A DNA stretch of 64,000 bases from Owenia fusiformis (Eukaryota; Annelida; Polychaeta; Sabellida; Oweniidae). Below are positions 1 through 11,774 of the stretch, piece after piece (the first letter of the stretch is position 1; the number at the start of each line of letters is the position of its first letter). The notes under the pieces are model-generated. The model had not been told where the DNA came from and made no database searches. It saw nothing but the letters and a program-made list of their open reading frames with translations. The translations under genes and the position numbers were made by a program. The stretch spans positions 10,478,650 to 10,542,649 of the forward strand of contig CAIIXF020000002.1 of assembly GCA_903813345.2 (NCBI GenBank). The letters are read 5' to 3'.

Positions 1-732
1 TACCTATACGTATCCGTAACAAACATACGGATAGGGATAGGTACACGTATATTTCTACGCTAATCTTAACCTCCCCAATAACCCATTTACCTATACGTAG
101 TTTGTTATTACACTAAGCAGTATTTTACCTAAGTTATAAGGTTTACGATACGTATTAGGCCTACCTATAAATGGCCGAAGATGGGTAATTCGAAAATGTA
201 TGTTTTTTTCAAACAATTATGTCATTACAAGATCAAATATCATCCATTAAACTTTAAAATAGTAACAACAAACATTTCTCATTCGATCTGCATAGAAAAT
301 AAGTGGTCGAACACATTCATTGATGCGATAAACGATGCCATGTGATGATGCATGAAATTGTTGAATTTACAAATTCTTCATCAGTTTTGCTTATTGTAAA
401 TGTATGAAATCAGCCATTTTCTCGTGGTTTTAATTATTTAACTTTATTATTTGGCCACTCTCATTGCTAGATCATGCTAGAAATTTAACATTTCGGCTTA
501 AGTCACTGCCCCATTAGCGGACCCTCAAGCATCACCCCCTCCCAACTACAGTAGCTACACCAAACACTCTCTGAAGTATATAACAATTCTTGGAGGTGAC
601 ATGTACTGGTATATGCTATATAAGCCATCGCATGGTTTTTATTCTATGATTAGGAGTTAATTTTATCATAAATTGTAGCATACGGTTTCGTAGGCTTTTA
701 CGTTAATCTTAAACTCATTTTGCAATACGCAT
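1..732. repeat. Tandem repeat unit 1 (internally deleted)
   Basis: Bases 1-298 recur as 733-1030 with an offset of 732. In this unit the sequence jumps from the 298 end point straight to the segment beginning AAGTGGTCGAACACATTC, which in unit 2 comes about 868 bases later (near 1899). Unit 1 is therefore the same repeat with an internal deletion. No coding content is recognised; the short reading frames here are repeated with the DNA and look incidental. Confidence 0.85.
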
Positions 733-2803
733 TACCTATACGTATCCGTAACAAACATACGGATAGGGATAGGTACACGTATATTTCTACGCTAATCTTA
801 ACCTCCCCAATAACCCATTTACCTATACGTAGTTTGTTATTACACTAAGCAGTATTTTACCTAAGTTATAAGGTTTACGATACGTATTAGGCCTACCTAT
901 AAATGGCCGAAGATGGGTAATTCGAAAATGTATGTTTTTTTCAAACAATTATGTCATTACAAGATCAAATATCATCCATTAAACTTTAAAATAGTAACAA
1001 CAAACATTTCTCATTCGATCTGCATAGAAATTCTCGAAATCGTTGTTCCCTCTTCAAAAGAGGAGACGCGAAAATCTTTCCTTATAAGGTCAAAATATTT
1101 CCCATGATGCAGTTCGCGGAGGAACAAATTTATACTTCCTTGTTTTCCCTCATAGGTTTAACATGGGGATTTTCTAACCTATTTTTCAAACGATATATTC
1201 GTTTATATTCCCGTACGAGAGTACAGAAAAAATAATTAGAAACGATTGGTCTCTTATTAATCTTAATATAACAGCTATTTTTTTCATTGTATTGATTCAT
1301 AGCGTGGTGAAAACGATGATTGAAAAGTGAGAAGATATTCCGGAAGAGAAGGTCACGTGATCAGTTGACTAGTCGCCATTTTGGAAAAAACAATTCCATT
1401 CGACTTTCAATACTTTCCTGCCAATCTTACCGCACTACAAACTGCAACATCGATGCAACAACTGAATAAAAGTATTCATCTTCAAATTACATTATAGAGT
1501 TACGTTGAAAACCCACAAACAACTGAGCAGTAGACCAAAGAAGACGCGTCGCTATTATCTAGGTCAATCTGTTCAGTGGTCCGAAAGCAAATCTATAATA
1601 CTCGTTTCCGAATTGTGTTGGTCATTGTACAATCTTTTATTAATTAAACTCGGTATACTGACTATTAAAGCAATGACAACGAAGAATACTTCCGATGGTG
1701 TCATTGTTTTATTTAGCGTGCGGGTGTAAAAACAAAATTGCGTAATTAGTTTGATTTAGAACTTTCGTGTCACGCAAATAGCTACGCGAAATGCATAGTG
1801 GGAAAATATTGACCAATCAAATGTTGTCCTTTTTGAGTGCTTTTTCAGTACATATTTGCGAACGTTCTGATTCAAAGAGCGAACCGCGAAAGGGAGAATT
1901 AAGTGGTCGAACACATTCATTGATGCCATGTCATGATGCATGAAATTGTTGAATTTACACATTCTTCATCAGTTTTGCTTAATGTTATAAATGTATGAAA
2001 TCAGCCATTTTCTCGTGGTTTTAATTGTTTAACTTTACTATTTGGTCACTCTCATTGCTGGATCATGCTAGAAATTTAACTTTCTCGTTGAGTGACTGCC
2101 CCATTAGCGGGCCCACACGCAACATCCCCTCCCAACTACAGTAGCTACACCACACTATCTCTAAAGTATATAACAGTTCTTGGAGGTGGCATGTACTGGT
2201 ATTAGTGTTGTCGCGATGTGCCATAATCGTACATCGATGCATCGGCAATTTTCAGTAGTAAACATCGATGCACATCGCGATGTACATCGAGAAAAAGTTC
2301 GAGAAAAGTGCACTGAAATACCGAACGCTAATGCACTAAAATACCGAACAGAACAAATTAATAAGAGTACGCTGGTACATCCGGGAACTTCTAGTAACTG
2401 TGAAATGAAAGTAAAGTACAATTTTTTAGATTAATGGTTCATTTCGACTAGCTAAAACAGTTTTAAAGCGAAAGAATATCAGAAAACATTTGAAAATGAA
2501 ATAAGACATGAAAAAATGTAAGCAAATTGCGTCAAAATAAGATAAGAAAGGGCGATTTTTAGCAAATTAAATTTTTTTTAAAACATCAATGTTTTGTTTC
2601 AGACATCGGATGCATCGCCAGAACCAGCTTTGGCGATGTATATCGCGATGTATCGATTAATCGCGACAACACTAACTGGTATATGCCATATAAGCCATCT
2701 CATGGTTTTCATTCTATATAGGGTGTTAATTTTATCATAAGATTGTAGCATTCGGTTTCGTAGCCCTTTACGTTAATCTTAAACTCACTTTTGCAATACG
2801 CAT
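733..2803. repeat. Tandem repeat unit 2 (full, carries a MITE)
   Basis: This unit starts with TACCTATACGTATCCGTAAC and runs to the next occurrence of the same start at 2804. Without the inserted MITE and one copy of its 8-bp target duplication the unit is about 1.59 kb. A third unit begins at 2804 but loses similarity after about 30 bases. No terminal inverted repeats of the unit itself were seen, so this is a segmental tandem duplication or part of a longer satellite-like array. Confidence 0.8.
2203..2674. mobile_element. hAT-type MITE, copy 1 (472 bp)
   Basis: The ends are TAGTGTTGTCGCGAT and its reverse complement, flanked by the direct repeat ACTGGTAT at 2195-2202 and 2675-2682. The empty site is visible in repeat unit 1 (near 600-620), which proves the insertion. 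Terminal inverted repeats of about 15 bp plus an 8-bp duplication fit the hAT superfamily. Both subterminal regions are crowded with CATCGATG and CATCGCGATG motifs, of the kind a transposase could bind. No transposase is encoded. A second copy lies at 15488-15950 in inverted orientation. Confidence 0.88.
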
Positions 2804-2837
2804 TACCTATACGTATCCGTGACAAACATACGCCGCT

Positions 2838-4590
2838 AATCTTAACCTCTCTATTATAGCTATTCCTTTCCCGATTCTACACTTTGTACCCGACTTTGTA
2901 CTAAAGAATGCATCGGTTTCAGAAAAAAGCGTGAAAGAGAGCAGGAAGATTTTATGCATAAATTAGGATTATGATAAATCGCCAGGCTAATAAGTTCTCC
3001 TCAATAATTTTGGGATGATATTGGGAACAAGGGATAAGACAAAATAAAGGACCATGCGACATATGTAAAAATCTGGATTTACATTAAGCCTACATTTGTA
3101 AAACGTTTAAATGCGTCTGTAGCGCGCTAGTGTAAATCCAACAATTATGTCATAACATTTGTTTTGGGTACTTTTTGTTTTGACACTAAACAAATATTCC
3201 TGCAATATATGGTCATTTCATTAAGGGACTGTTGTGAAATAGTGAACGCACGTCACGTGACAATTATCTCAAATTAAATCAGTGTTTTTATTAAGTTATC
3301 AGATCTAGGATGATCAGACCAGATCAGATCTAGCGAGCAGCCTAACAAAAATGCAAAAACCGAACCAAAAATTGGAATCTCGCGCAGATTGCCTCCAGTG
3401 CTTTTTGCAATCTCCGAGCCTTTCGTTCAGTGCAAATCCGTGCTTTAGTGAAGGTACGCAACGAACGAAATGAATTTTGAGAATGACTTTTTGGAAGTTT
3501 TAAGCAGAAATATTTTCGCTTGACGATAATCGGGTAAAATGCATATTTGCGTTCTGTCACGCAAAAAAAACTAGCGTGACTTCAACTTTTCTGGCAAATG
3601 CATGACAAATTGCGGGACAGTTGGACGGCCTGAATAATACATGCTCCCATGTCGAATTCTCAAGAATTTGTGCTATGCTCCTTATAATTTCGCGCCATTT
3701 CTAATTCAACCAATCAGATTGTTCATTGGAAAAACACGTGATCACAATCTGATATGGAGGAAACTTGGTGAGAATTTATCCCATTTATTTTAAACATTTC
3801 TCTTGATATAATAGCCCTAAAGATTAATTGTCTTCATGTTCATAAAGAAGAAACCATGGGCTTCATGTACATATGAATCATTGGATATTTTTCTGGAAGT
3901 ATTGAAGTTGTAATTTTACAAACTTTCTGGCCGACAGTCAAAAAATCAATTTTTACTTTCATGCTTTAGAAAAAGTTCAAATGCCTCAATCGAATCATTT
4001 GGTCTACTTACTCATATTTATATGACTTATTTTTTTAAGTGAAATGTTTGCCTATTCGCCAAGTCAGTCGGCAGATTCTTGAAATTGGATCCATAGGCAG
4101 TAAGAAACTCAGTCATTTTCCTTAGAAAAGCCTCTCCCCATCCACAGTCAGCACCATCTATCTAATATAATAGAATGAAGTCCGGTAACTTAGAAAAAAG
4201 AAAATTCTAAATAATTTTTATCGCACCCTAAGGTGCTAAATTGTAATTAGTTTGGTGGGTGGTCGTCCCGAATAATCTTGTCTACAGCAAGGAGGATTGG
4301 CTCCCAGAATCGAAGTCGATATTTTCCAACAATGAAAACGCCGAGATGTCGTTATTTTCTGAAATTATAACCGATTATAAATTCAAAATAAACAGTTCAA
4401 AAGATTCGAACCAATATCTCAATCATTTCCTGTGAGTTTTGGAATTTTTCGTTAGGAAATAAGACCAAAATTTACGATTCAAATGTTGAAGTGAACAAAA
4501 TGGCGGCTGTTGGAATTCAAATTTTGTAGCACGACATGGCCATATATGGGACAGAATATCGATGTTGCACTCTGGGAGCCAATCCTCCTT
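2838..4590. other. No gene recognised
   Basis: This is AT-rich sequence with only short incidental frames. After the degenerate start of a third tandem unit (2804-2836) I see no coding homology, structural RNA or clean repeat. Purine-rich and GATC/AGATCT-rich patches around 3296-3335 are the only notable texture. Confidence 0.5.
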
Positions 4591-4591
4591 G

Positions 4592-4846
4592 TGTCTACAG
4601 GTTTCCAGCCAAATCGTTTGAGGGATTCATTTGAAATTCTCAGGGATGTTTTGATTAGTTTTTCGGCATTCTGGGTAAATGTTAAGGTGGCCATTTTGGA
4701 TTTTCCCTCCCAAAATCTTGTCTGTCAAGGCTTGTCTACAGGTTTCCAGCCAAACCGTTTGAGGGATTCATTTGAAATTCTCAGGGATGTTTCTACCTAT
4801 GAAAGTTTAGAAATTAGTTTTTCGGCATTCTGGGTAAATGTTAGGT
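4592..4846. repeat. Dispersed ~140-bp repeat, two tandem copies
   Basis: Two adjacent copies carry GTTTCCAGCCAAAYCGTTTG, then TTCATTTGAAATTCTCAG, then TTCGGCATTCTGGGTAAATG. A partial copy sits at 5634-5700 and a longer one at 6835-7015. The 26-bp segment around TTTTTCGGCATTCTGG occurs at 4819-4844 and again at 5634-5659, so the 0.8 kb between them may be a later insertion or rearrangement. It is not coding: the frames through it are not conserved between copies. Confidence 0.7.
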
Positions 4847-5526
4847 AACTTATAACTTAAGGTGACTGTTAACTTAATGGCCGAAACCAGGAAGCACATG
4901 GCATTTGAGTATAATCTGACCATCAAAATTAACTGTCTTTTGGTTGGATTTTCTCTCAATTTTTTAGTTCCACTTATCATTTATATAACCAGGCTCACTG
5001 TGGTAATGCAAATAGAAACAGTAAACATTTTGAAATGGGAATTTGAGTCCTCTGAAAATGTGACAGAAAAATTGACAAAAAGAGTAGCACGGCAAAGGTC
5101 CCTATTTCTCTGAAACATCCCTTTAATATAGCCCAAAATGGAAGGAGCTTTAGAATTTTGAAATCTCTCATACAAATTAAAAAAAATAGAAACAAACAAT
5201 TTGAGAAGTGTACTTTTTTCCTTATTTTGATCCCAATTTTTTTATTGGGTAATTTTTCAAATTTCCGTTGCTCCTTTGTTTTTGATATATGTTTGAAGTA
5301 TATTTTCTGAAATGTTCAGATATTTTGAATAAGCGGTTTTTCACGGGCTACTCCTAGAAAAAAATCTTCTCAAATTCTTTAAACGGCACTTTTTTCTCAA
5401 ACTAAAGTTTTTTGTTGTTCTTTGATGTCTTTGTAATGATAACAGTGCACAAGCATATGTGAAATAATAAAAAGGACTTCTCAGGAAGAGTTTGAAAATT
5501 TTTCAATTTTTTCTGAAAATCGATTA

Positions 5527-5640
5527 AGGTGACTGTTAACTTAATCTTGTTATCTTTGTTCAAAAAATGTATAAAAATGCAAATTTTTTTGTCACTTCCT
5601 GTTTCGTCATTTCCTGTTAACTTCCATGGCACCTTTTTCG
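5527..5640. repeat. Dispersed repeat with inverted copy at 30 kb
   Basis: The segment with GTTATCTTTGTTCAAAAAATG and CACTTCCTGTTTCGTCATTT reappears in reverse complement at about 30176-30262. Its first bases (GGTGACTGTTAACTTAAT) also occur at 4860-4877. It is a diverged interspersed repeat with no coding capacity. Confidence 0.6.
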
Positions 5641-6834
5641 GCATTCTGGGTAAATGTTAAGGCGGCCATTTTGGATTTTCCGTCCTAAAATCTTGTCTGC
5701 TGTGTTCGCGTTAACGCCGTTTTTCGCGTTTTTTACGCAGTTAATTTCATCTTCACGCAAAACTGCAACACATCTTACGTATCGTGTACGCAAAAATCAT
5801 ATCCCCCAAATGTACCGATGAAATAATACCAATGAAACAACCAAAAAACAAAAATTAAAAACTAAGCACGCTCTCTAACAGCGTAACATAACGATCAATC
5901 TGATTCGTGCATAATATTTGTCTTCCGGTTATTAAGCCAATCAAAATTCTTGTAGCAAACGTATGCGGCCAAACAGGGTATAGCTGCAGAATTTTTTCCG
6001 CAGGACCGTTCGTGTGAATTGATCGCTTATTTTATAATCTGCACTGTACAGCCGTGAGGAATCAACTTGTTCATGGTAAATGGAGATAATCAACCCTAAT
6101 ATAGATGGTCACCATGTTAGATTCTTTTTAAATATTTCGAATGGCCACTTGAATCGGGGGGACTGCATTCAAATAACCACGGCTATTTGATGCCTACCGA
6201 CTGCAGCAATCTGATGCAAGCACCATACCCGGATGTCATAAGGGGATTCCCCGTCCATAGCCAACCCGCCGATGAAAAAACGATAATTTCTTCGTTCTGT
6301 GCCGATGAACTTTTTTGATCGGGGATTCAATAACATAAAAAGAATCCTAAAACACTCAGGAATTTATTGAGGCGGGTTATTTGTGTAAAACTCGCGTCAA
6401 AAATTGATAATAATAAGTGCCGTTCCACATCACCACACTTCAGTGTGGGCGTGGCACATCGAGAAGGCTACAGATGTTCATGACTCCTTGATTTATGTTT
6501 TTTCATGATATTAGAATTTGAGCTACAGTTTTGTCTCGAGAGGTAAATTCTAACAATATTGGGGTGTTTGGGAGAGGGAGATTCCATGGATGGTACCTTA
6601 GCCATGGAAGGTAAGTTACAGGGACTTTGTGGAGGCCTCAGAAGAAGGTAAACAGGAATGACTTGCAATGCATGAGTACATGCGGGGACATAAACAATTT
6701 TTTTTACCACAAAAGCCCGCTGAAGCGATTTTCAAAAAGTACCCCAAAATAATTATTTGTACCCCATTTTTTGAAGTGACCTGGGTATGAAGTACTCGAA
6801 ATTACTAAGGCCTAGCGCAATCACTGGTCTGTCA

Positions 6835-7015
6835 TGGCTTGTCTACAGGTTTCCAGCCAAACCGTTTGAGGGATTCATTTGAAATTCTCAGAGATGTTTC
6901 TACCTATGAAAGTTCAAAACTGATTAGTTTTTGGGCATTCTGGGTAAATGTTAAGGTGGCCATTTTGGATTTTCCGTCCTAAAATCTTTCTGTCAAGGCT
7001 TGTCTACAGGTTTCT
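6835..7015. repeat. Further copy of the ~140-bp dispersed repeat
   Basis: It contains the same ordered blocks as 4592-4846 (CTTGTCTACAGGTTTCCAG, GGGATTCATTTGAAATTC, GGCATTCTGGGTAAATG) and begins a second, truncated unit at about 6996. Confidence 0.7.
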
Positions 7016-8554
7016 GTGAAACCCATTCTAAAAATCATTTTTTCCCTTCCACCAGTTTTTAGCGGGGCATTTAAAATTGGTACCACCAAATATTTTTCTG
7101 TATAGCAATAATTTGGCTAGGCAATCAAAATTCCCTCTCGCCAAGCTTTGACACTTATTTTTCATCCTTGAAAGAAGTTTCAGGGTGCTCACAAGGATTT
7201 CATTTGAGCACAGAGCTCTTAAATGCCAGAGGGGGCAGGGATCTGGGGTAATTAAAAAAAATCCTGCCCTCTCAGATTCATTCTCCGGGAATTTTTTAGA
7301 ATTTTTAGTTTACAATAAAAGGGAATTGCTTGCAATTATTCAAAAGAAACACTGAACTGAGAATCTTGAAAAAATGTTATAATTAATCATCTGAAAATGG
7401 CGGACAGGGATTTTGCATTGTAAATTCAGCATGAAATCAATGATTATCTGTGTAGTTTAATACATGTTTAAAGGAACAAATTCCTGGCCAGCCATTTCTA
7501 TCCTAATATGATAGCTATAATCATACGTATATTAAGCCTGCACATCGCTCCAAAATGCAATATGTTGACAGATATTGTTTTTACATTTTCAAGCTCTAAT
7601 ATAAAGTTTCTGTAAATAAAAATTGTTTCTCCAGCGTAATATCAAAGAACAATCGTTTAGTTAAAAAAAAATGAGGGCAGGTTTCGAATCCGCGCTGCCT
7701 GTGTGCTGAGCGAGAACTTGTTATAAATATAAGAGTAATTAAGTGCTACTTATGTTGAATGCTATTATTCGGAAGTGACGTCACATTCTTAATTTAGAAG
7801 CCTTCCAAAAATCATATCTTTGTTGACAATCGAAGCAATTCAATGAACTGTCTTTGTAATGACACATGTATCGTGAGTATTTGTATAATATCCCAGATGC
7901 GAGTAGATGTAACCTTGATTTACGTCATTAAACATTCACAATTCAGTCAAACTGATGTCATATTTGGAATCTACATGTAAAATTACATTTAGAAATGTGG
8001 TTTTGAAAAGAGTTTATCAACTTTTAAAATTTTATTTTCTTTGAAAATGTGACTTCTAGGTCGGGGAGATTCCCCATACGACCCAATGTTGTAAAACCAC
8101 AAAAAGTGAAATATCTTTTCTTGTGTTAGGCAGATAACATTTTATTTTACTGGACATATTTTAATTTGTATAACTATCAGATACATAAGGGTAATATGAA
8201 AAGTGAACCACCAAAAACTGATGCATATTCAGGTTTAAGGGAATTTTGTAATACCCTGCCATGTTAATTCCCCCGAATCAGCCACCTGGTGGCGAAACTG
8301 GCAACTACCTACTCGCATCTGAGTAATTTGCCCCATTTGTTCATCATTCTATAATCTTTCATTAAGCTCAAAATGATAAAGTTCACCCCCGAAACAACCC
8401 AAGATTGCGTTTTGGAGCGATGTGCACGCTTAACCTTTCATATTTAGCAAAACACAGGAAAATGTTTTAATATAGTCAATATTCATTTAAAAAAATGTGG
8501 TACAGTATTATCAAATTAGGAGAGATGTTTTGGCAAGGAATATACCTTTAAGCC
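7016..8554. other. No gene recognised
   Basis: Short incidental frames only. A tRNA B-box-like string near 7680 lacks a partner A box and a foldable acceptor stem. No repeat boundary is visible. Confidence 0.45.
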
Positions 8555-9090
8555 TTTAAAGCTCACACGGTGAGCTATTGCAATCACTCACTTGTCCATC
8601 TGTCGGTCCGTCCGTCTGTCTGTCTGCCATCTGTCGATCCGTCCGTCTGTCAGTCTGCTGTCTGTCGGGCCGTCCGACTCCTGGTTCAAAAGCTCACCTA
8701 TTTTCAAAATGTCCGCCATTTTTGTCTCGCAAAATTCACTTTTGGACCATTTGCTTTAAAACCTGTGTCGATAGGATTTCCTTTTTAAGTTACTTTTGTT
8801 CAACATCAATACAGAAAATTCCAGGTTCAAAAGCTCGCCTATTCTCAAAATGATCCCCATTTTTGTCCTGTTAAAATTCACTTGTGGCCCATTTCCTAGC
8901 TTTACAAATAATTTCAGGTGTCCTGCATTGTAAAAAGCCATGTCACTGTAAAGATTAGTTGTATTAAATAATTGTATTACAAAAAATCAGCAAAAGTTAC
9001 ATCCATTTTTTTTTTTATTGTCTGCCATTTTAGCCATCATTCACTTTTGAGCAACACCATGTGAGCCCAGTACCCACGGTACTATTTATT
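8555..9090 (+). mobile_element. Helentron-like non-autonomous element, family A
   Basis: The order is: subterminal GCTCACACGG at 8561-8570; a GTCC/GTCT microsatellite at about 8598-8670; two related core blocks with AAAATGTCCGCCATTTTTG-like text; the inverted partner CCATGTGAGC at 9057-9066; and a perfect small hairpin GTACC-CAC-GGTAC at 9070-9082 just before the end. Subterminal inverted repeats, a microsatellite and a 3' hairpin are the plan of Helentron-associated (DINE-1/HINE-like) elements, so the class is inferred from architecture alone. The Ser-Val-Arg-Pro repeats in overlapping frames are only the microsatellite translated. Confidence 0.55.
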
Positions 9091-10638
9091 ACTTCTTAAT
9101 TCCCATAAATTGCAAAATGTATGAGCAAGCACAAGCTTAGGGAACACGTAAAAAGATCAATGTCACCAAATAAGCAATATATTATAGTTAGGGGGGGGGG
9201 GTGTCTGAAACCAAACAATAAGCTTCCCAGACATTGATCCCCCGGCGAATTGCATCAATCATTTTTCGTCCCACAATACTCTTTACACACCTCCATATTT
9301 AAAATATTTCAAGTATTTTTGAAATTTTGAACTTTTTCACTATTATGCTACAGCCTACATGTATATGTAAAACCCCATCTAATGAATATGAAATACTCGT
9401 CAACAAGATACATGATACATTTTTGTTAAAAATTGTGCACGTTACATTTTCCACATACAGTTAACAGGGGGAGGCGGTGTCTGGGACTGATAATATATAA
9501 CTCTTGGCGCTACATTGAAGTATACATGAGATCTGTGCATCAATAATTCTGGAGTTATTTCCAATTTTGCTTACACAAGTTACAATGAAAATCAATTTAT
9601 ACATGTACAGGGCCTTATGTACTCGTATAGAAATGGAACTTTTTAAAGGGATTTGAAATTTTCTACAGACTTTGGGCCAAATTATGTTCTCATTAAAACT
9701 GAGCCATGCATATGTAACCCATGTTTTTAATAACATCACCCTTTAATTGGACATTAGCCTTTAAATGCTTTTGAGGCAAGCCAGTCAACTTAATTGTACA
9801 GTCAAATAGCCCACAGTGTGAGTGAATTCAAGGCAATCAAGCCAATTGTCTTTTCTTTGCTGCAGCTACATATATGTAGTAGCACTCTTGATATGGCAGG
9901 CGAAGTGATTATATGCTTGTTTTCACTGGCTGATCTTTGCATAAAGGTACATATTAGAATTATTTATAAGATTCACATTTATTTGGTTTTGCATACGTCA
10001 CACTTAGATTAGAATACCCTTTGTAAGAATCTAAGAGTAGACAAGTTTTTCAGGCCAGGGTTTGTAATCATTTGTGTGATAAGCTTTTCCTTTAGGTTAT
10101 AAAGTTGGAATGGTTCATGGCAAACATAAAACAACATATTGATTATCAATGATACAATTAACGGGTAAATAGATATGACTGGAACCATATGTGTCCGAGA
10201 TAAACCATTTATTTTAAATTCACAGTGAGAAAATATGACTGGTGAACCATAGGGAAATTTTTTTTTTTTTTACTCTCAGTTTTATATAGCCAATGGCAAT
10301 TTGGCGTAAATGTTCCTAAGCCACTGATATGTGCCAAAATTCTTTAAGGTTGCGGTAAAGTTAATCAAAAGTACAAAAAAGGAGCCATATTTTTTGATAA
10401 AGTCAGAAGATTTTGTATCTGTTTTCCACACATTTTCAACACATTTTTATAATTATGAATTGGAGGTGCATGGGTCCCTAAAGCTAGCATGGAGACAGTG
10501 AAGTGAGGATAACTTTTTAAAATTTCAAGGAGTAGCCTTGCAACAGTCACACATTTGCAAGAATCCAAAATTTCCACAAATCATCTTACCTTACCAAGGA
10601 ACATCGAAGGAGTGTGAAAATGTGCACTTCTTGCAGAG
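9091..10638. other. No gene recognised
   Basis: It contains a poly-G run near 9190, a poly-T run near 10260 and short incidental frames. No gene, RNA or repeat structure could be supported. Confidence 0.45.
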
Positions 10639-11620
10639 TTAGAGTATGGTATAGCTCAAACCATAGTTTCTTATAAATACTTCATGTCCAGCATTTTGTT
10701 TGCCGGAACTACTTCTAGACTTCCTGATTGATCCTCATACAAGTTTTGTGACTTCACCAAGTGGCATGGATTATCACTAGTCACTCATACTATAGCCTTG
10801 CCCAAGTCAGTCTCTGTTACTTATCTTGATTTCTATTATGACCGCCTTGTACCAAAGAGAAAGCCACCTGCTTTACCGACAGTTTGTTTATGTCGGTAAA
10901 ATTTGACCAATCAATGACAGCCCTGTAGCGTTAGCTCATTATTATGCACGGTCAAAAACAAGTACACTTTTCACCGGGACTTTTCACGAACAAATCTTGC
11001 ATGAATTCATCATGAAAATACAATTAAATATTTTATCAGATAAATATCAATCAGAGTTTAGTGGATGCCGCAGCATCGGTTGGATAACCGGAGGTGATAA
11101 GATTTCAACAATAAACATTGAAACAATCGCTGAATTCAAATGATTGACATGTAGGCTGAGATTGAATCACTGATTGACGACTGCATAGTGCATGACCCGC
11201 TACATTTTCATCGTGCATTTTCATCGCGAAATCAGTTTTAAATCAACATTGAATCGCATGATTTAATTTATATTAATGACTCTTACATTCCAATGTACAT
11301 TTAATTACATAATATATTCATGAATGATATTGCAACTCTAGTTTAATGAAAACACAGAATGAAATCTATACCATACTCTAAAGAAACACTCGATCAGATC
11401 ATTGAATTTCAAGTCGTAGTCTGACGGGAAGTTTGCTTTGTTTGTCCACGCAATCTGTCAATCAATAAGGTTTCGCGATACCCCTGATAGCATAGGTATT
11501 ATGGAAATCTTGAAACCCTTGAATATCTCAGCATAATATCAGCGGAGATGTATTGGATTGTACAAGGCAGTAATAATTCAAGATCAGATTAGTAAAAAAA
11601 TACCGACTTGGGCAAGGCTA
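10639..11620. repeat. Two interlocked inverted-repeat pairs
   Basis: Pair 1 is TTAGAGTATGGTATAG at 10639-10654 and its perfect complement at 11366-11381. Pair 2 is TAGCCTTGCCCAAGTC at 10793-10808 and its perfect complement at 11605-11620. Each inner sequence is bounded by TA, as Tc1/mariner-like MITEs would be. The pairs cross (L1 L2 R1 R2) rather than nest, so simple successive insertion does not explain them. No transposase is visible. Confidence 0.55.
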
Positions 11621-11774
11621 CTAATACTAGTATTCCGTGATTCCGCGTCGCTGCAGAAAAACCGCGGAAATTCGCATTTTCATTTTTTTGGAGAATTTTG
11701 TTTTGGCATGGAATTTCGCGGAAAACATGATTTTTCCAGTCAACCATCTCATCTCACATTTGTCACTCACCTAA

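Noticed and set aside
2161-2434. Overlapping 84-86 codon frames on both strands
   Set aside because: They lie within the hAT MITE and are not maintained as frames in the second copy at 15488-15950.
7672-7712. tRNA B-box-like GGTTTCGAATCC
   Set aside because: An extra base in the box, no A box at the right distance and no acceptor or T-stem pairing.
8570-8853. Frames with Ser-Val-Arg-Pro repeats (also at 12557, 49190 and 62631)
   Set aside because: They are translations of the GTCC/GGAC microsatellite of Helentron-like elements.
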